From an uncultured Oscillospiraceae bacterium (GTDB lineage: Bacteria > Bacillota > Clostridia > Oscillospirales > Oscillospiraceae): a stretch of DNA of 46,426 bases. The notes below the pieces were generated by a model, which saw nothing but the letters and a program-made list of their open reading frames with translations, searched no databases and was not told where the DNA came from. Shown one piece after another: positions 16,033 to 23,922 of this stretch; position 1 is the stretch's first letter; each line of letters starts with the position of its first letter. The position numbers and the translations under genes were made by a program. The stretch covers positions 1 through 46,426 of the forward strand of contig CANQTW010000019.1 in the NCBI GenBank assembly GCA_947626845.1, read 5' to 3'.

Positions 16033-16863
16033 TTATCTCGTTCCCACCGGGGAATTGTGGGCTCCCCGGAAATCTCGGTAGTGGACGCACCCCACGGGGC
16101 ACACGTCCTGACAGTGGCCGCAGTCGACGCACTTATCATAATCGATTTGTGAAAGATTGTCAACTACCGTAATGGCCCCGGCGGGGCACTCCTTCTCGCA
16201 TTTATGGCAGGCGATACAGCCCTTGGCGCACTCTTTCCTGGTGGCCGCGCCCTTTTCGCGGTTGGAGCAGCCCACGATGACCCGCTCCACGTCGGGCATC
16301 AGGGTGATCACCTGGTTGGGGCAGGTGCGGGCGCACAGGCCGCAGCCGATGCAGGCCTTGAAATTCACCCGCGCCAGGCCGTCCACCAACCGGATGGCGT
16401 GTTCGGGACAGACCTTCTCGCAGTCGCCCAGGCCGATGCACCCGTAGACGCAGGCCTCCGGTCCGCCGTAGAGGAGCTTCGCCGCCGCGCAGGAGCTGAG
16501 CCCCTGATACTCCAGCTTGTTCTTCACCGTATTGCAGTCGCCGGAGCAGCGCACGATGGCCACCTGCTCGATGACGTCGGCGAACTCCGCCCCCGTGGCC
16601 GCGGCCAGGGCCTTGGCCACCGCGTCGCCGCCGGCCACGCATTTGTTGATCTTGTCCTCCTCGCCGGAGGCCAGGGCCGTGGCGTAGCCGTCACAGCCGG
16701 CATAGCCGCAGGCACCGCAGTTGGCGCCGGGCAGGCACTCGCGTATCTTGGGGAATTTCTCGTCCACCGGCACGTGCATGAACTTGGCCGCCAGCACCAG
16801 CAGGACGCCGCAGACAAGCCCGATGGCCGCCAGGACCCAGACGGCGTTCAGTATTGCAGTCAT
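16033..16863 (-). CDS. rnfB: Rnf complex iron-sulfur subunit RnfB
   Basis: RnfB passes electrons from reduced ferredoxin into the membrane Rnf complex. The 276-residue protein begins with one membrane helix (about 5-27), then the Fe-S motif GANCGACGYAGCDGY. Several 4Fe-4S cysteine sets follow: CIGLGDCEKVCP, CIGCGLCARTCP, CIACHKCEKECP and CVDCGHCQDVCP. The start ATG has GGTAAGAGG upstream. It is the last gene of rnfCDGEAB, 16 bases after rnfA, and is closed by a terminator. Its place at the 3' end follows the order known from Acetobacterium woodii and other Clostridia. Confidence 0.97.
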   Translation of the reverse strand: MTAILNAVWVLAAIGLVCGVLLVLAAKFMHVPVDEKFPKIRECLPGANCGACGYAGCDGYATALASGEEDKINKCVAGGDAVAKALAAATGAEFADVIEQVAIVRCSGDCNTVKNKLEYQGLSSCAAAKLLYGGPEACVYGCIGLGDCEKVCPEHAIRLVDGLARVNFKACIGCGLCARTCPNQVITLMPDVERVIVGCSNREKGAATRKECAKGCIACHKCEKECPAGAITVVDNLSQIDYDKCVDCGHCQDVCPVGCVHYRDFRGAHNSPVGTR

Positions 16864-16879
16864 ATCCTCTTACCTCCCC

Positions 16880-17473
16880 TCAACCGCCGAACATGTTCTC
16901 GGCCATGCCCGTAAAGCCCATGAAGGTCATGCTGGTGAAGGCCGCCGCCACCAGGGAGATGGGCAGTCCCTCGAAGCACTTGGGGGGCTTGGCCCGCTCC
17001 AGGGCCTTGCGGACGCCGCAGAAGAGGATCAGCGCCACGGAGAAGCCCAGGCCCGCGGAGAAGCCGGAGACGCAGGACTCTAAGAAATTATAGCTCTCGT
17101 CGATGTTCAGGATGGTCACCGCCAGCACCGCGCAGTTGGTGGTGATCAGCGGCAGATACACGCCCAGGGCCTTGTAGAGTGGCGGCATGTACTTCTTCAG
17201 CGTGATCTCCACCAGCTGCACCAGGGCGGCGATTACCAGGATAAAGATGATGGTGCGCATGAACTCCAGCCCAAAGGCCACCATCAGCGTGTTATAGATG
17301 ACCCAGGTGACGGCGCTGGCCAGGGTCATGACGAAGATGACCGCCCCGGACATGCCCACGCAGGAGGAGAGCTTCTGGCTGACGCCCAAAAACGGACATA
17401 TCCCCAAAAACTGCACCAACACATAGTTTTCGGTGAATACAAGGGTGAACAGGATAAGGAAGATCTTGCTCAT
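16880..17473 (-). CDS. rnfA: Rnf complex membrane subunit RnfA
   Basis: RnfA is an integral membrane subunit that, with RnfE, forms part of the ion-translocating core. The 197-residue protein has six membrane helices and the conserved opening ENYVLVQFLGICPFLGVS, with the cysteine that in this family helps ligate a membrane-embedded iron-sulfur site. A second conserved cysteine lies in LITTNCAVLA. Its start overlaps the rnfE stop by four bases. Length is typical of RnfA/NqrE proteins. Confidence 0.96.
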   Translation of the reverse strand: MSKIFLILFTLVFTENYVLVQFLGICPFLGVSQKLSSCVGMSGAVIFVMTLASAVTWVIYNTLMVAFGLEFMRTIIFILVIAALVQLVEITLKKYMPPLYKALGVYLPLITTNCAVLAVTILNIDESYNFLESCVSGFSAGLGFSVALILFCGVRKALERAKPPKCFEGLPISLVAAAFTSMTFMGFTGMAENMFGG

Positions 17474-18150
17474 TTCGCTTCAGCCTCCTTCCGGTCTTCG
17501 CAATGGGAGTGGCAGGCGGCGCAGTTGCCGTCACAGCCCATCTTGGGCTCAAATTTCTTTCCGTGCTTTGCCATGGCCGCAACAAGGATCGCGATAGCGC
17601 ACCCGAAGAGGAAGAACCCGCCGGGGGCCTGGGTCAGGATGCCCAGCTGATACCCCTCCGGGATGATCCGGACGCCGAAGAGCGTCCCCGCGCCGAACAG
17701 CTCCCGGACCACGGACATGGCGGTGATGACCATGGTGTAGCCGATGCCCATGCCCAGCCCGTCAAAGAAGCTGTCCGCCACCGAATGTTTGCTGGCGAAC
17801 ATCTCCGCCCGGCCCAGGACGATGCAGTTGACCACGATGAGCGAGAGAAACACGCCCAGCGAGTCGTAGAGGGATTTCAAATACGCCTCCATCACCATCT
17901 CCACCAGCGTCACGAAGGTGGCGATGACCACGATGTAGCAGGGGATGCGCACCTTGGAGGGGATGATGTTCCGAAGCAGGGAGATGACCACGTTGGAGCA
18001 CACCAGCACAAAGGTCAGCGCCAGCCCCATGCCCAGGCCGCCGGACACGCTGACGGACACCGCCAGCACCGAACAGCACCCCAGCGCCAGGATCAGCACG
18101 GGGTTTTCCTTGAACATGCCGTTCAGGAGTATCTTCAGCTTATCTTTCAT
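17470..18150 (-). CDS. rnfE: Rnf complex membrane subunit RnfE
   Basis: RnfE is the inverted partner of RnfA in the membrane core. The 226-residue protein starts near FKENPVLILALGCCSVLAV and has six helices; the second cysteine motif is in LIVVNCIVLGRAE. The C-terminal tail after the last helix carries an unusual cysteine/histidine cluster, CDGNCAACHSHC, within about 20 residues. That cluster could bind a metal or an iron-sulfur centre on the cytoplasmic side and is not part of the standard core. It overlaps rnfG upstream and rnfA downstream by four bases each. Confidence 0.95.
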   Translation of the reverse strand: MKDKLKILLNGMFKENPVLILALGCCSVLAVSVSVSGGLGMGLALTFVLVCSNVVISLLRNIIPSKVRIPCYIVVIATFVTLVEMVMEAYLKSLYDSLGVFLSLIVVNCIVLGRAEMFASKHSVADSFFDGLGMGIGYTMVITAMSVVRELFGAGTLFGVRIIPEGYQLGILTQAPGGFFLFGCAIAILVAAMAKHGKKFEPKMGCDGNCAACHSHCEDRKEAEAK

Positions 18151-18689
18151 TTCACGCTCGCCCCCTTTATGGAATCGAAGGCCTCCAAAATGGCCGTGAC
18201 GCCGGTGCGCACGGCGGTGCTGGAGTAGGTGGCGTTGGTGATGGTGTCCACGCCGGCCGCCGTACCGGAGAGGCCCATGTATTTGGCCAGGTAGCTCTCC
18301 TGTCCGGCCTTGGTGCCCACGTTGGGCGTCTCGCTCCCCACGTTGGCGGAGATCCCCACCACCTTGCCGTCGTTGTCAAGGCCCACGGTGACGGTGACGG
18401 TGCCGCCGTAGCCCTTGTATCCGGCGGTGGCCACATAGCCCGCGCCGCCGTCGTCCCGGAAGGCCGTCTCCACGCCCTGGATGCCGGAGACGTCCAGCTC
18501 CGTGAACGCGGAGGAGCCGGGAAGCACCTCCTGGCGGGTACGCTCGGCCTCGATCCGCTCGTTCTCCTCCACCACCGGCGCCGTCCTGGAGTTGGTGAAC
18601 GCCAGGAGGAAAGCCACCACCAGGCAGATGACCACCAGCACCAGCGCCGGCTTTATGTATTCGTTGAATGCGTTCGTCTTTGTCGTCAT
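18147..18689 (-). CDS. rnfG: Rnf complex flavoprotein subunit RnfG
   Basis: RnfG carries covalently bound FMN outside the membrane. The 180-residue protein has one N-terminal membrane helix (about 13-35) followed by an FMN-binding domain. The flavinylation motif, normally D-x-x-(S/T)-G-A-T, reads DTITNATYSSTAV: the acceptor threonine is kept but Asn replaces Gly. The ATG at 18689 overlaps the rnfD stop as ATGA. The longer open frame to 19028 is antisense noise. FMN attachment would need an ApbE transferase, not found in this window. Confidence 0.93.
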   Translation of the reverse strand: MTTKTNAFNEYIKPALVLVVICLVVAFLLAFTNSRTAPVVEENERIEAERTRQEVLPGSSAFTELDVSGIQGVETAFRDDGGAGYVATAGYKGYGGTVTVTVGLDNDGKVVGISANVGSETPNVGTKAGQESYLAKYMGLSGTAAGVDTITNATYSSTAVRTGVTAILEAFDSIKGASVK

Positions 18690-19630
18690 TTCTCCGTCAC
18701 ACCTCCAAAGGGCTTGGGGGCCGTCAGATCGTTGATGTACGGCACCACAAGGTTCATAAGAAGTATCGAGAAGGTCACCGCCCCGGCGGAGCTGGCGAAC
18801 GTCCGCATCATGGCGGTGAGAAGCCCACAGCCGACGCCGAAAATGAGCTTGCCCAGGTTCGTGGTGGGGCTGGTCACATAGTCCGTGGCCATGAAAATGG
18901 CCCCCAGCATCAGTCCTCCGGAGAAAACGGCCAGCACCGGCTGCGTGGAGCCAAAGACCCACCCGAACACCAGCGTGGAGCCGATGTAGGCCAGGGGGAT
19001 GATGGGCTTGATCACCTTGCGGACGCACAGGTACACGCCGCCGGCGATGAGCGCCAGGGCGCAGGTCTCCCCCAGCACGCCGCCGTGGACGCCCAGGAGC
19101 AGTCTCCCAAAGGCGTTCCAGTCAAGCTGGCCGGCCTTGATGGCGGCCAGCGGCGTGGCGGAGGACAGAGCGTCGATGGCGGGGCCGAAGCTCACCTGGG
19201 GGTAGGAATAATTCGTCATGTCCCCGGTGAAAGAGAAGAACATCACCACACGGCCCACCAGGGCGGGATTCACAAAGTTGCACCCGATGCCGCCGAACAG
19301 CATCTTCACGCAGATAATGGCCACGATGTCCCCCACCAAAAGCTCCCACACGGGCATGGACGCGGGGACGTTGAAGGCCAGGAGCACGCCGGTGACCACG
19401 GCGGACAGGTCCCCCACCGTGACGGGCTGGCGCATCAGCTTTTCCCAGATATACTCGCAGGCCACGCACGCCGCGGCGGACACCGCCGTCAGGAGGATGC
19501 ACCGCCAGCCGAACAGGACCACCGAGACGATGAAGGCCGGACACAGGGCGATCAGCACGTCCAGCATGATGTTCTGCGTGGTCCTCGTCCCTCTCAGGTG
19601 GGGCGATACGCTGACTCTCAGTTCGTTCAT
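18686..19630 (-). CDS. rnfD: Rnf complex membrane flavoprotein subunit RnfD
   Basis: RnfD is the largest membrane subunit, with covalent FMN and roughly ten helices. The 314-residue protein starts MNELRVSVSPHLRGTRTT, typical of the family. Conserved core segments include FGGIGCNFVNPALVGR and the FMN site DALSSATPL. The usual Gly before Ala-Thr is Ser here, while the acceptor Thr is kept. ATG 19630 overlaps the rnfC stop codon by four bases. It sits between rnfC and rnfG in the classic operon order. Confidence 0.96.
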   Translation of the reverse strand: MNELRVSVSPHLRGTRTTQNIMLDVLIALCPAFIVSVVLFGWRCILLTAVSAAACVACEYIWEKLMRQPVTVGDLSAVVTGVLLAFNVPASMPVWELLVGDIVAIICVKMLFGGIGCNFVNPALVGRVVMFFSFTGDMTNYSYPQVSFGPAIDALSSATPLAAIKAGQLDWNAFGRLLLGVHGGVLGETCALALIAGGVYLCVRKVIKPIIPLAYIGSTLVFGWVFGSTQPVLAVFSGGLMLGAIFMATDYVTSPTTNLGKLIFGVGCGLLTAMMRTFASSAGAVTFSILLMNLVVPYINDLTAPKPFGGVTEK

Positions 19631-21003
19631 TTTACCGCCTCCTCCTTCTTCTCCGCTTTTTCCTGGGCCTCGCGGGCCTTTCTCTCGGCCTCGGCCTTCT
19701 TCTGGGCGTTGTCCGCCGCGATAAGGCCCTTGGCCAGCTTGTTGGTCTGCACCAGCATCCGCTTGGCCGGGCAGGCGAAGGAACAGCACCCGCACTCCAT
19801 GCACAGGTTGGCGTGGAGGGCGCGGAGCTTCTCCACGTTCCGCTTGTTGTAGGCCGCCTCGATGGCCGCCGGCATCAGGTTGAGGGGACAGGCGTCCACG
19901 CACCGCCCGCACCGGATGCACGCCGTAGGCTCCGGAAGCACCGCCTCGGCCTCGGCAAAGGCCAGGATGGCGTTGGTGTTTTTCATCACGGGGAACTCCG
20001 TGTTGGGCACCGCGATGCCCATCATGGGCCCGCCGTAGAGGACCTTACGGGGTTCGCTCTTGAAGCCGCCGCAGAAATCAAAGAGCGACTGCATGGAGGC
20101 GCCGATGGGGGCGATCACGTTCTTGGGCTCGCTGACCGCGGAGCCGTCCACGGTGACCACCTTCTCCACCAGGGGCATCCCCGTCTCTATGTACTTGGCG
20201 ATGGCCGCCAGAGTGGTGCAGTTGATGACGATGGCGCCGGCGTCCAGGGGCAGCTTGCCCTCCGGGACGATCCGGCCCGTGGTGTGGTAGATGAGCACCT
20301 TCTCGCCGCCCTGGGGGTAGAGGGCGGGCAGGGCCATGACCTCCACGCCCTTCATGCGGTTGGCCAGGTCCTCCATGGCCTTCACGCATTCGGGCTTGTT
20401 GGCCTCGATGCCGATGACCACTCTGGGGACCTGCATGTACTTTTGCAAAAGCGCGATGCCCTTGCCGATCCACGGGACGTCGTCCAGCATGGTGCGGGTA
20501 TCCGAGGTCACATACGGCTCGCACTCCGCGCCGTTGATGATGACCGCCTCCACCTGCTTCAGGTCCTTGACGCTCAGCTTCACCGCCGTGGGGAAGCCCG
20601 CGCCGCCAAGACCCACCACGCCGCTGTCTCGGACGGCGTTCAGGAACGACGGCAAATCGTTCACATCGGGCGGGGCGATGGTCTCCAGGACCGTCTGCTC
20701 CCCGTCGGACTCGATGGTGACAGCCTTCATGAACCGTCCGGAGGACATGAGCATATCGTCTATCTTCTTCACCTTGCCGGATACGCTGGCGTAGACGGGC
20801 GAGGAGACGAAGCCGCCGGGGGCGGCGATGAGCTGTCCCACCTTCACCGTGTCGCCCACCTTCACCGTGGGAACAGCCGGAGCGCCGATGTGCATGGACA
20901 TCGGTATGGTCACCGACGCCGGCGCCGGCATTCTCACCGGGGCAAGCCCCGCCGTGTTCTTCCTGTGGGGAACGTGGACGCCATGGAGCCTGGGTTTTTT
21001 CAC
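19627..21003 (-). CDS. rnfC: Rnf complex NADH-binding subunit RnfC
   Basis: RnfC is the soluble subunit where NAD+ is reduced. The 458-residue protein has an N-terminal barrel-sandwich segment, the FMN/NADH-binding loop GVVGLGGAGFPTAVK (about 125-139), INGAECEPYVTSD, and two 4Fe-4S motifs CIRCGRCVDACP and CMECGCCSFACP near 365-410. The C-terminus is a short lysine/glutamate/alanine coiled segment. The start is GTG at 21003 after GGAGGGAAGG; the ATG two bases upstream is out of frame. It is the first gene of the operon and follows a plausible promoter at 21062-21091. Confidence 0.96.
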   Translation of the reverse strand: MKKPRLHGVHVPHRKNTAGLAPVRMPAPASVTIPMSMHIGAPAVPTVKVGDTVKVGQLIAAPGGFVSSPVYASVSGKVKKIDDMLMSSGRFMKAVTIESDGEQTVLETIAPPDVNDLPSFLNAVRDSGVVGLGGAGFPTAVKLSVKDLKQVEAVIINGAECEPYVTSDTRTMLDDVPWIGKGIALLQKYMQVPRVVIGIEANKPECVKAMEDLANRMKGVEVMALPALYPQGGEKVLIYHTTGRIVPEGKLPLDAGAIVINCTTLAAIAKYIETGMPLVEKVVTVDGSAVSEPKNVIAPIGASMQSLFDFCGGFKSEPRKVLYGGPMMGIAVPNTEFPVMKNTNAILAFAEAEAVLPEPTACIRCGRCVDACPLNLMPAAIEAAYNKRNVEKLRALHANLCMECGCCSFACPAKRMLVQTNKLAKGLIAADNAQKKAEAERKAREAQEKAEKKEEAVK

Positions 21004-21061
21004 ATTCCTTCCCTCCTGTTTCTGATTGATCCTCTGTCAATGCGATCATATGACTTTTTAC

Positions 21062-21091
21062 AGTATATCACACCTCCTCCCCCCTCCGCAA
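21062..21091 (-). promoter_or_regulatory. Probable promoter of the rnf operon
   Basis: On the minus strand TTGCGG (21091-21086) and TATACT (21067-21062) are spaced by 18 bases, about 60 bases before the rnfC GTG start. The surrounding leader is AT-rich. Confidence 0.5.
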
Positions 21092-21201
21092 GTTAAAATC
21101 AGGACATTTATATGTTTTTTTCGTCTTTTTGCCCGTTCCTCCCCCTCGGATATTGACAACTTTTTAACACTTTTCATAAAATCCCCCTCCCCAAAAAGCG
21201 C

Positions 21202-21224
21202 GGGCCGCCCCGGAGGGACGGCCC
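21202..21224 (-). terminator. Terminator-like hairpin after the uridine-kinase-like gene
   Basis: On the minus strand GGGCCGTCC pairs with GGGCGGCCC (one G-T pair) around a 5-nt loop, and CTTTTT follows after three bases. It is about 80 bases past the stop codon and before the rnf promoter. Confidence 0.6.
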
Positions 21225-21257
21225 TAAAAATAATTAAAAATATTTTTAAAAAAGTAC

Positions 21258-21286
21258 TTGACAAATGCTTTCGGATATGCTATAAT
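21258..21286 (+). promoter_or_regulatory. Perfect consensus promoter pointing into the 3' end of a minus-strand gene
   Basis: TTGACA (21258-21263), a 17-base spacer and TATAAT (21281-21286) form an exact SigA consensus. No plus-strand gene follows: transcription would run antisense into the kinase-like gene whose stop codon is at 21303-21305. Confidence 0.7.
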
Positions 21287-21302
21287 ATGCTTAGAAACTG
21301 GT

Positions 21303-22238
21303 TCAGTAGGTGTAGACGCCTCCGCCGATGAACTCCCGCAGGAGGCTGGTGGCGGGGACGAAGCTCTCGTTTAGGGGCTCGAAGCGCTCTAAAAGGGGGA
21401 TGATCTCCCGCACCTCCTCAAAACCGGGCTTGCCGGCGGTAAGCTCCCGCAGGAGCGGCAGGGCCAGGGGCGCCAGGACGCTCATCTCATACTCCAGGGA
21501 GGAGTCCAGCTTCAGCCGCGCCTTGTGGATATAGGGGGTGATATGCTCCCGCTCCCCGCGCATGACGTTGCTCCACAGGGAGAGGGTATACTCCGCGTCG
21601 GCGCCCCGGAAGTTGTTGTCCCGTACCACCCGTCGCACCAGGCGCACCCACTCCGGCTTAAAGACGGCCCCGTCGGGGAAGACGATCTCCGACACGGCGG
21701 CGATGTAAAGGCCGAAGGCGCCGGGATTTTTGTCGGTGATGTCGTCGTTGAGGGCGTGGATGCCCTCAAAAATAGCCACCTCGTTCTTCAAAAGGCGCAG
21801 GGGCGTAAACTGGCTGGCGGAGCGCTTCTGGCGGGTGAACATGAAATAGGGCACCCGTATCTCCCTGCCCTGGGCCAGGGCGGCGAAATGCTCGTTGAGA
21901 AGCTCCATATCCAGAAGCCTGGGGGACTCAAAATCGATCTCCCCCTCCGGCGTGCGCGGGCAGGTGCGCAGGTCCAGGGTGTTGAAATAGTTGTCCATGG
22001 AGATGGTGTGGGTGTTGATGCCCCGGCTCTTCAGCTCCGTCTCGATGTTCCTGGCGGTGGTGGTCTTTCCCGCCCCGGAGGGGCCGGAGAGGAGCACGAT
22101 GGGGCAGAGGTGCAGGTTGCCGCAGATCCTGTCCGCGGCGCTCCTCACCCTGTCAAAATACGCCCTGTCCGCCTCCGCCACAAAGCCCGACGGGTCTGTC
22201 CTGACCCGTTCATTGATCCTTACGATGTCGTATGCCAT
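21303..22238 (-). CDS. Uridine-kinase-like P-loop nucleoside kinase
   Basis: The 311-residue protein has Walker [18 protein letters not shown] (about residues 49-65) and the uridine kinase/phosphoribulokinase pattern: SMDNYFNTLD after the P-loop, DFESPRLLDMELL, and FEGIHALND as the second acidic motif. It is longer than Udk (about 210 residues), with extra sequence at both ends, and resembles the kinase half of TGS-kinase fusion proteins found in Clostridia. The TGS part is absent. The start ATG lies three bases after the hemZ stop, with GGGGAGGCG inside the hemZ end, so the two are co-transcribed. Substrate (uridine, cytidine or another nucleoside) cannot be fixed. Confidence 0.85.
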   Translation of the reverse strand: MAYDIVRINERVRTDPSGFVAEADRAYFDRVRSAADRICGNLHLCPIVLLSGPSGAGKTTTARNIETELKSRGINTHTISMDNYFNTLDLRTCPRTPEGEIDFESPRLLDMELLNEHFAALAQGREIRVPYFMFTRQKRSASQFTPLRLLKNEVAIFEGIHALNDDITDKNPGAFGLYIAAVSEIVFPDGAVFKPEWVRLVRRVVRDNNFRGADAEYTLSLWSNVMRGEREHITPYIHKARLKLDSSLEYEMSVLAPLALPLLRELTAGKPGFEEVREIIPLLERFEPLNESFVPATSLLREFIGGGVYTY

Positions 22239-22241
22239 GCT

Positions 22242-23720
22242 TCACGCCTCCCCTTTCGTCTCCTCATAAAAGGCGGCTATCTTCGCCTTGTCCGCCAGGA
22301 CCTTCTCCTGGTGTTCGATATATTCCTTGGGATATTTGGGGTCAAATATCCGCTCGATGCGCCCGGAGGTCCGGTCCACCAGCTTGGTGGAGCCGCCCCC
22401 GCCCATGGCCAGGATGGTGCACAGCTCCTCCATGATGAGGATGTTGTACAGGCTCTCCGTGCCCTCCCTGGCCCAGCCCACGTTTTCAAACCCGCCGGAC
22501 ATGAACTTCTGCCGGTAGAGGTAAAAGGGCCGGTAGCCGGCCTTTGTCAGCTTTTCGCGGGCCGCGTCCAGCATCTGCCCCACCTCCCGTTTTCCGGGAC
22601 GGGCGGTGTCCTCCTCGGTGATCTTCGAGCCCTTTTTCAGCGCCAGCGTGTGTACCGTCACGTTCTCCGGCCCCAGGCCGATGACCTCGTCCAGCGTCTG
22701 GGCAAAGCGCTCCGGCGTGTCCGCCGGCAGGCCGGCGATAAGGTCCATATTGATCTGACAGGGGGTAAGCTCCCTTGCCAGCGCGTAAGCGCGCCTGATA
22801 TCCTCCGCCGTGTGCCTTCTGCCGATGGCCCGGAGCACCTCGTCCGACATGGACTGGGGATTGATGCTGATCCTGGTGACGCCGGCCAAAGCCCGCAGCT
22901 TCTCCGCCGTGATGGTGTCGGGCCGCCCCGCCTCCACGCAGAATTCCCGGACCGCCGAGAGGTCAAATTCCGTGTTCAGCCAACTCAGAAGCGTCTCCAG
23001 CTCCTCCGGCGCCAGCGTAGTGGGCGTGCCCCCGCCGATGTAGACGGCGATGACCCGAAGCTCCAGCTCCCGCGCCACGCGGGCCGTCTCAACGATCTCC
23101 CGCCGCAGAGCCTCCAAAAAGGTCGGGATCAGCTTCATGGACCGCTCCACGCTCTGGGAGACGAAGGAGCAGTAGGCGCACCGGGTAGGACAGAAGGGGA
23201 TGCCCACATAGAGGGCGATGTCCCGCCCGCCCAGCTCTTTCTCCACCCGCAGGGACGCCCTGGCGGTGTCGAGGCACAACGCCGCCCGCTCCGGGGCCAC
23301 GAAATAGCTACGGGAAAAGGTCTCTACCGCCTCCTCGCCGGACAGGCCCTTCTCTAAAAGACGGGTCATGATGGTGCCGGGACGTATCCCCGTCAGCGCC
23401 CCCCACACGGGCTTTTCCTCCGAAAGCGCCATGGCCGCGTGGTAAAAGGCCAGCTTGATGATCCGCTGCGCCTCTCGATCTTTACTTTGTTTCACGTGAA
23501 ACATTGAAGCATCGCCCCTTTGCGACGCTTCGGCAGTCTGTCCGTTCACCCGGAGCGTCACCTGGCAGAGGGCCTGGGGCTCCGAGAGCGCCACGCGGGC
23601 GTAGTCCTCCCCCGGCTCCGGCTCCGTTTCGGGGTATTCCGGGCGGGCGGCGGGGAACAGCGCCAGCATGATCTGCTCCACGGCGTAGCGGTAGTCGTGT
23701 CCGATAAGATAGAGCTTCAT
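22242..23720 (-). CDS. hemZ: Oxygen-independent coproporphyrinogen dehydrogenase HemZ
   Basis: The 492-residue radical-SAM protein has the cluster motif FCPTRCAYCSF (about 180) and the HemN-like segment YIGGGTPTTLAPEEL, plus INPQSMSDEVL and MDLIAGLPADTPE. The roughly 170-residue N-terminal extension before the radical-SAM core is typical of HemZ rather than HemN/HemW. It probably acts in anaerobic tetrapyrrole synthesis. ATG 23720 follows GAGGGGAC. The coding sequence contains a 16-bp parS palindrome (residues MFHVKQ at about 73-78), in a linker that is not conserved. It heads a two-gene unit with the kinase. Confidence 0.93.
   Translation of the reverse strand: MKLYLIGHDYRYAVEQIMLALFPAARPEYPETEPEPGEDYARVALSEPQALCQVTLRVNGQTAEASQRGDASMFHVKQSKDREAQRIIKLAFYHAAMALSEEKPVWGALTGIRPGTIMTRLLEKGLSGEEAVETFSRSYFVAPERAALCLDTARASLRVEKELGGRDIALYVGIPFCPTRCAYCSFVSQSVERSMKLIPTFLEALRREIVETARVARELELRVIAVYIGGGTPTTLAPEELETLLSWLNTEFDLSAVREFCVEAGRPDTITAEKLRALAGVTRISINPQSMSDEVLRAIGRRHTAEDIRRAYALARELTPCQINMDLIAGLPADTPERFAQTLDEVIGLGPENVTVHTLALKKGSKITEEDTARPGKREVGQMLDAAREKLTKAGYRPFYLYRQKFMSGGFENVGWAREGTESLYNILIMEELCTILAMGGGGSTKLVDRTSGRIERIFDPKYPKEYIEHQEKVLADKAKIAAFYEETKGEA
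23488..23503. promoter_or_regulatory. parS chromosome-partition site
   Basis: TGTTTCACGTGAAACA is a perfect 16-bp palindrome matching the bacterial ParB-binding consensus TGTTNCACGTGAAACA at every fixed position. It lies inside hemZ. ParB loading sites cluster around replication origins in most bacteria. Confidence 0.9.
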
Positions 23721-23752
23721 AGTCCCCTCATCTTATAATATCCAAATTCAAT

Positions 23753-23896
23753 ATTTTTCCGGCGGCATGTACGTCGGAAAAATGCCCTTTTACCGCCCAA
23801 GTGTATGGCCCTTTGGGCTATGCGCGCAGGGCGGCAGCAGGGGGAAATATCTGAATTTCGCAAAATTCAGATATTTTCCCCGCACGCATCCCCTTG
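23753..23896 (-). repeat. Structured repeat family 1, copy b
   Basis: On the minus strand it opens with CAAGGGGATGCG, then hairpin 1 (23841-23881) with GGGGAAA/TTTCCCC borders and the inner stem TATCTGAATTT/AAATTCAGATA. Hairpin 2 (23793-23834) is CCGCCC/GGGCGG with inner GCCC/GGGC. Hairpin 3 (23753-23783) is ATTTTTCCG/CGGAAAAAT around loop ACGTACATGCCGC. The copy at 9644-9783 has the same order and loop with different stem sequences. A further hairpin, AAAGGCCGC/GCGGCCTTT, overlaps the preceding gene's stop codon and fills the place of the spoIIE terminator in copy a. Confidence 0.8.
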
Positions 23897-23922
23897 GCAT
23901 TGAAAGGCCGCAAAGCGGCCTT

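Noticed and set aside
17185-17200. Third copy of the family 1 loop (GGCGGCATGTACTTC)
   Set aside because: It matches only part of the loop, lies inside rnfA codons and has no pairing flanks.
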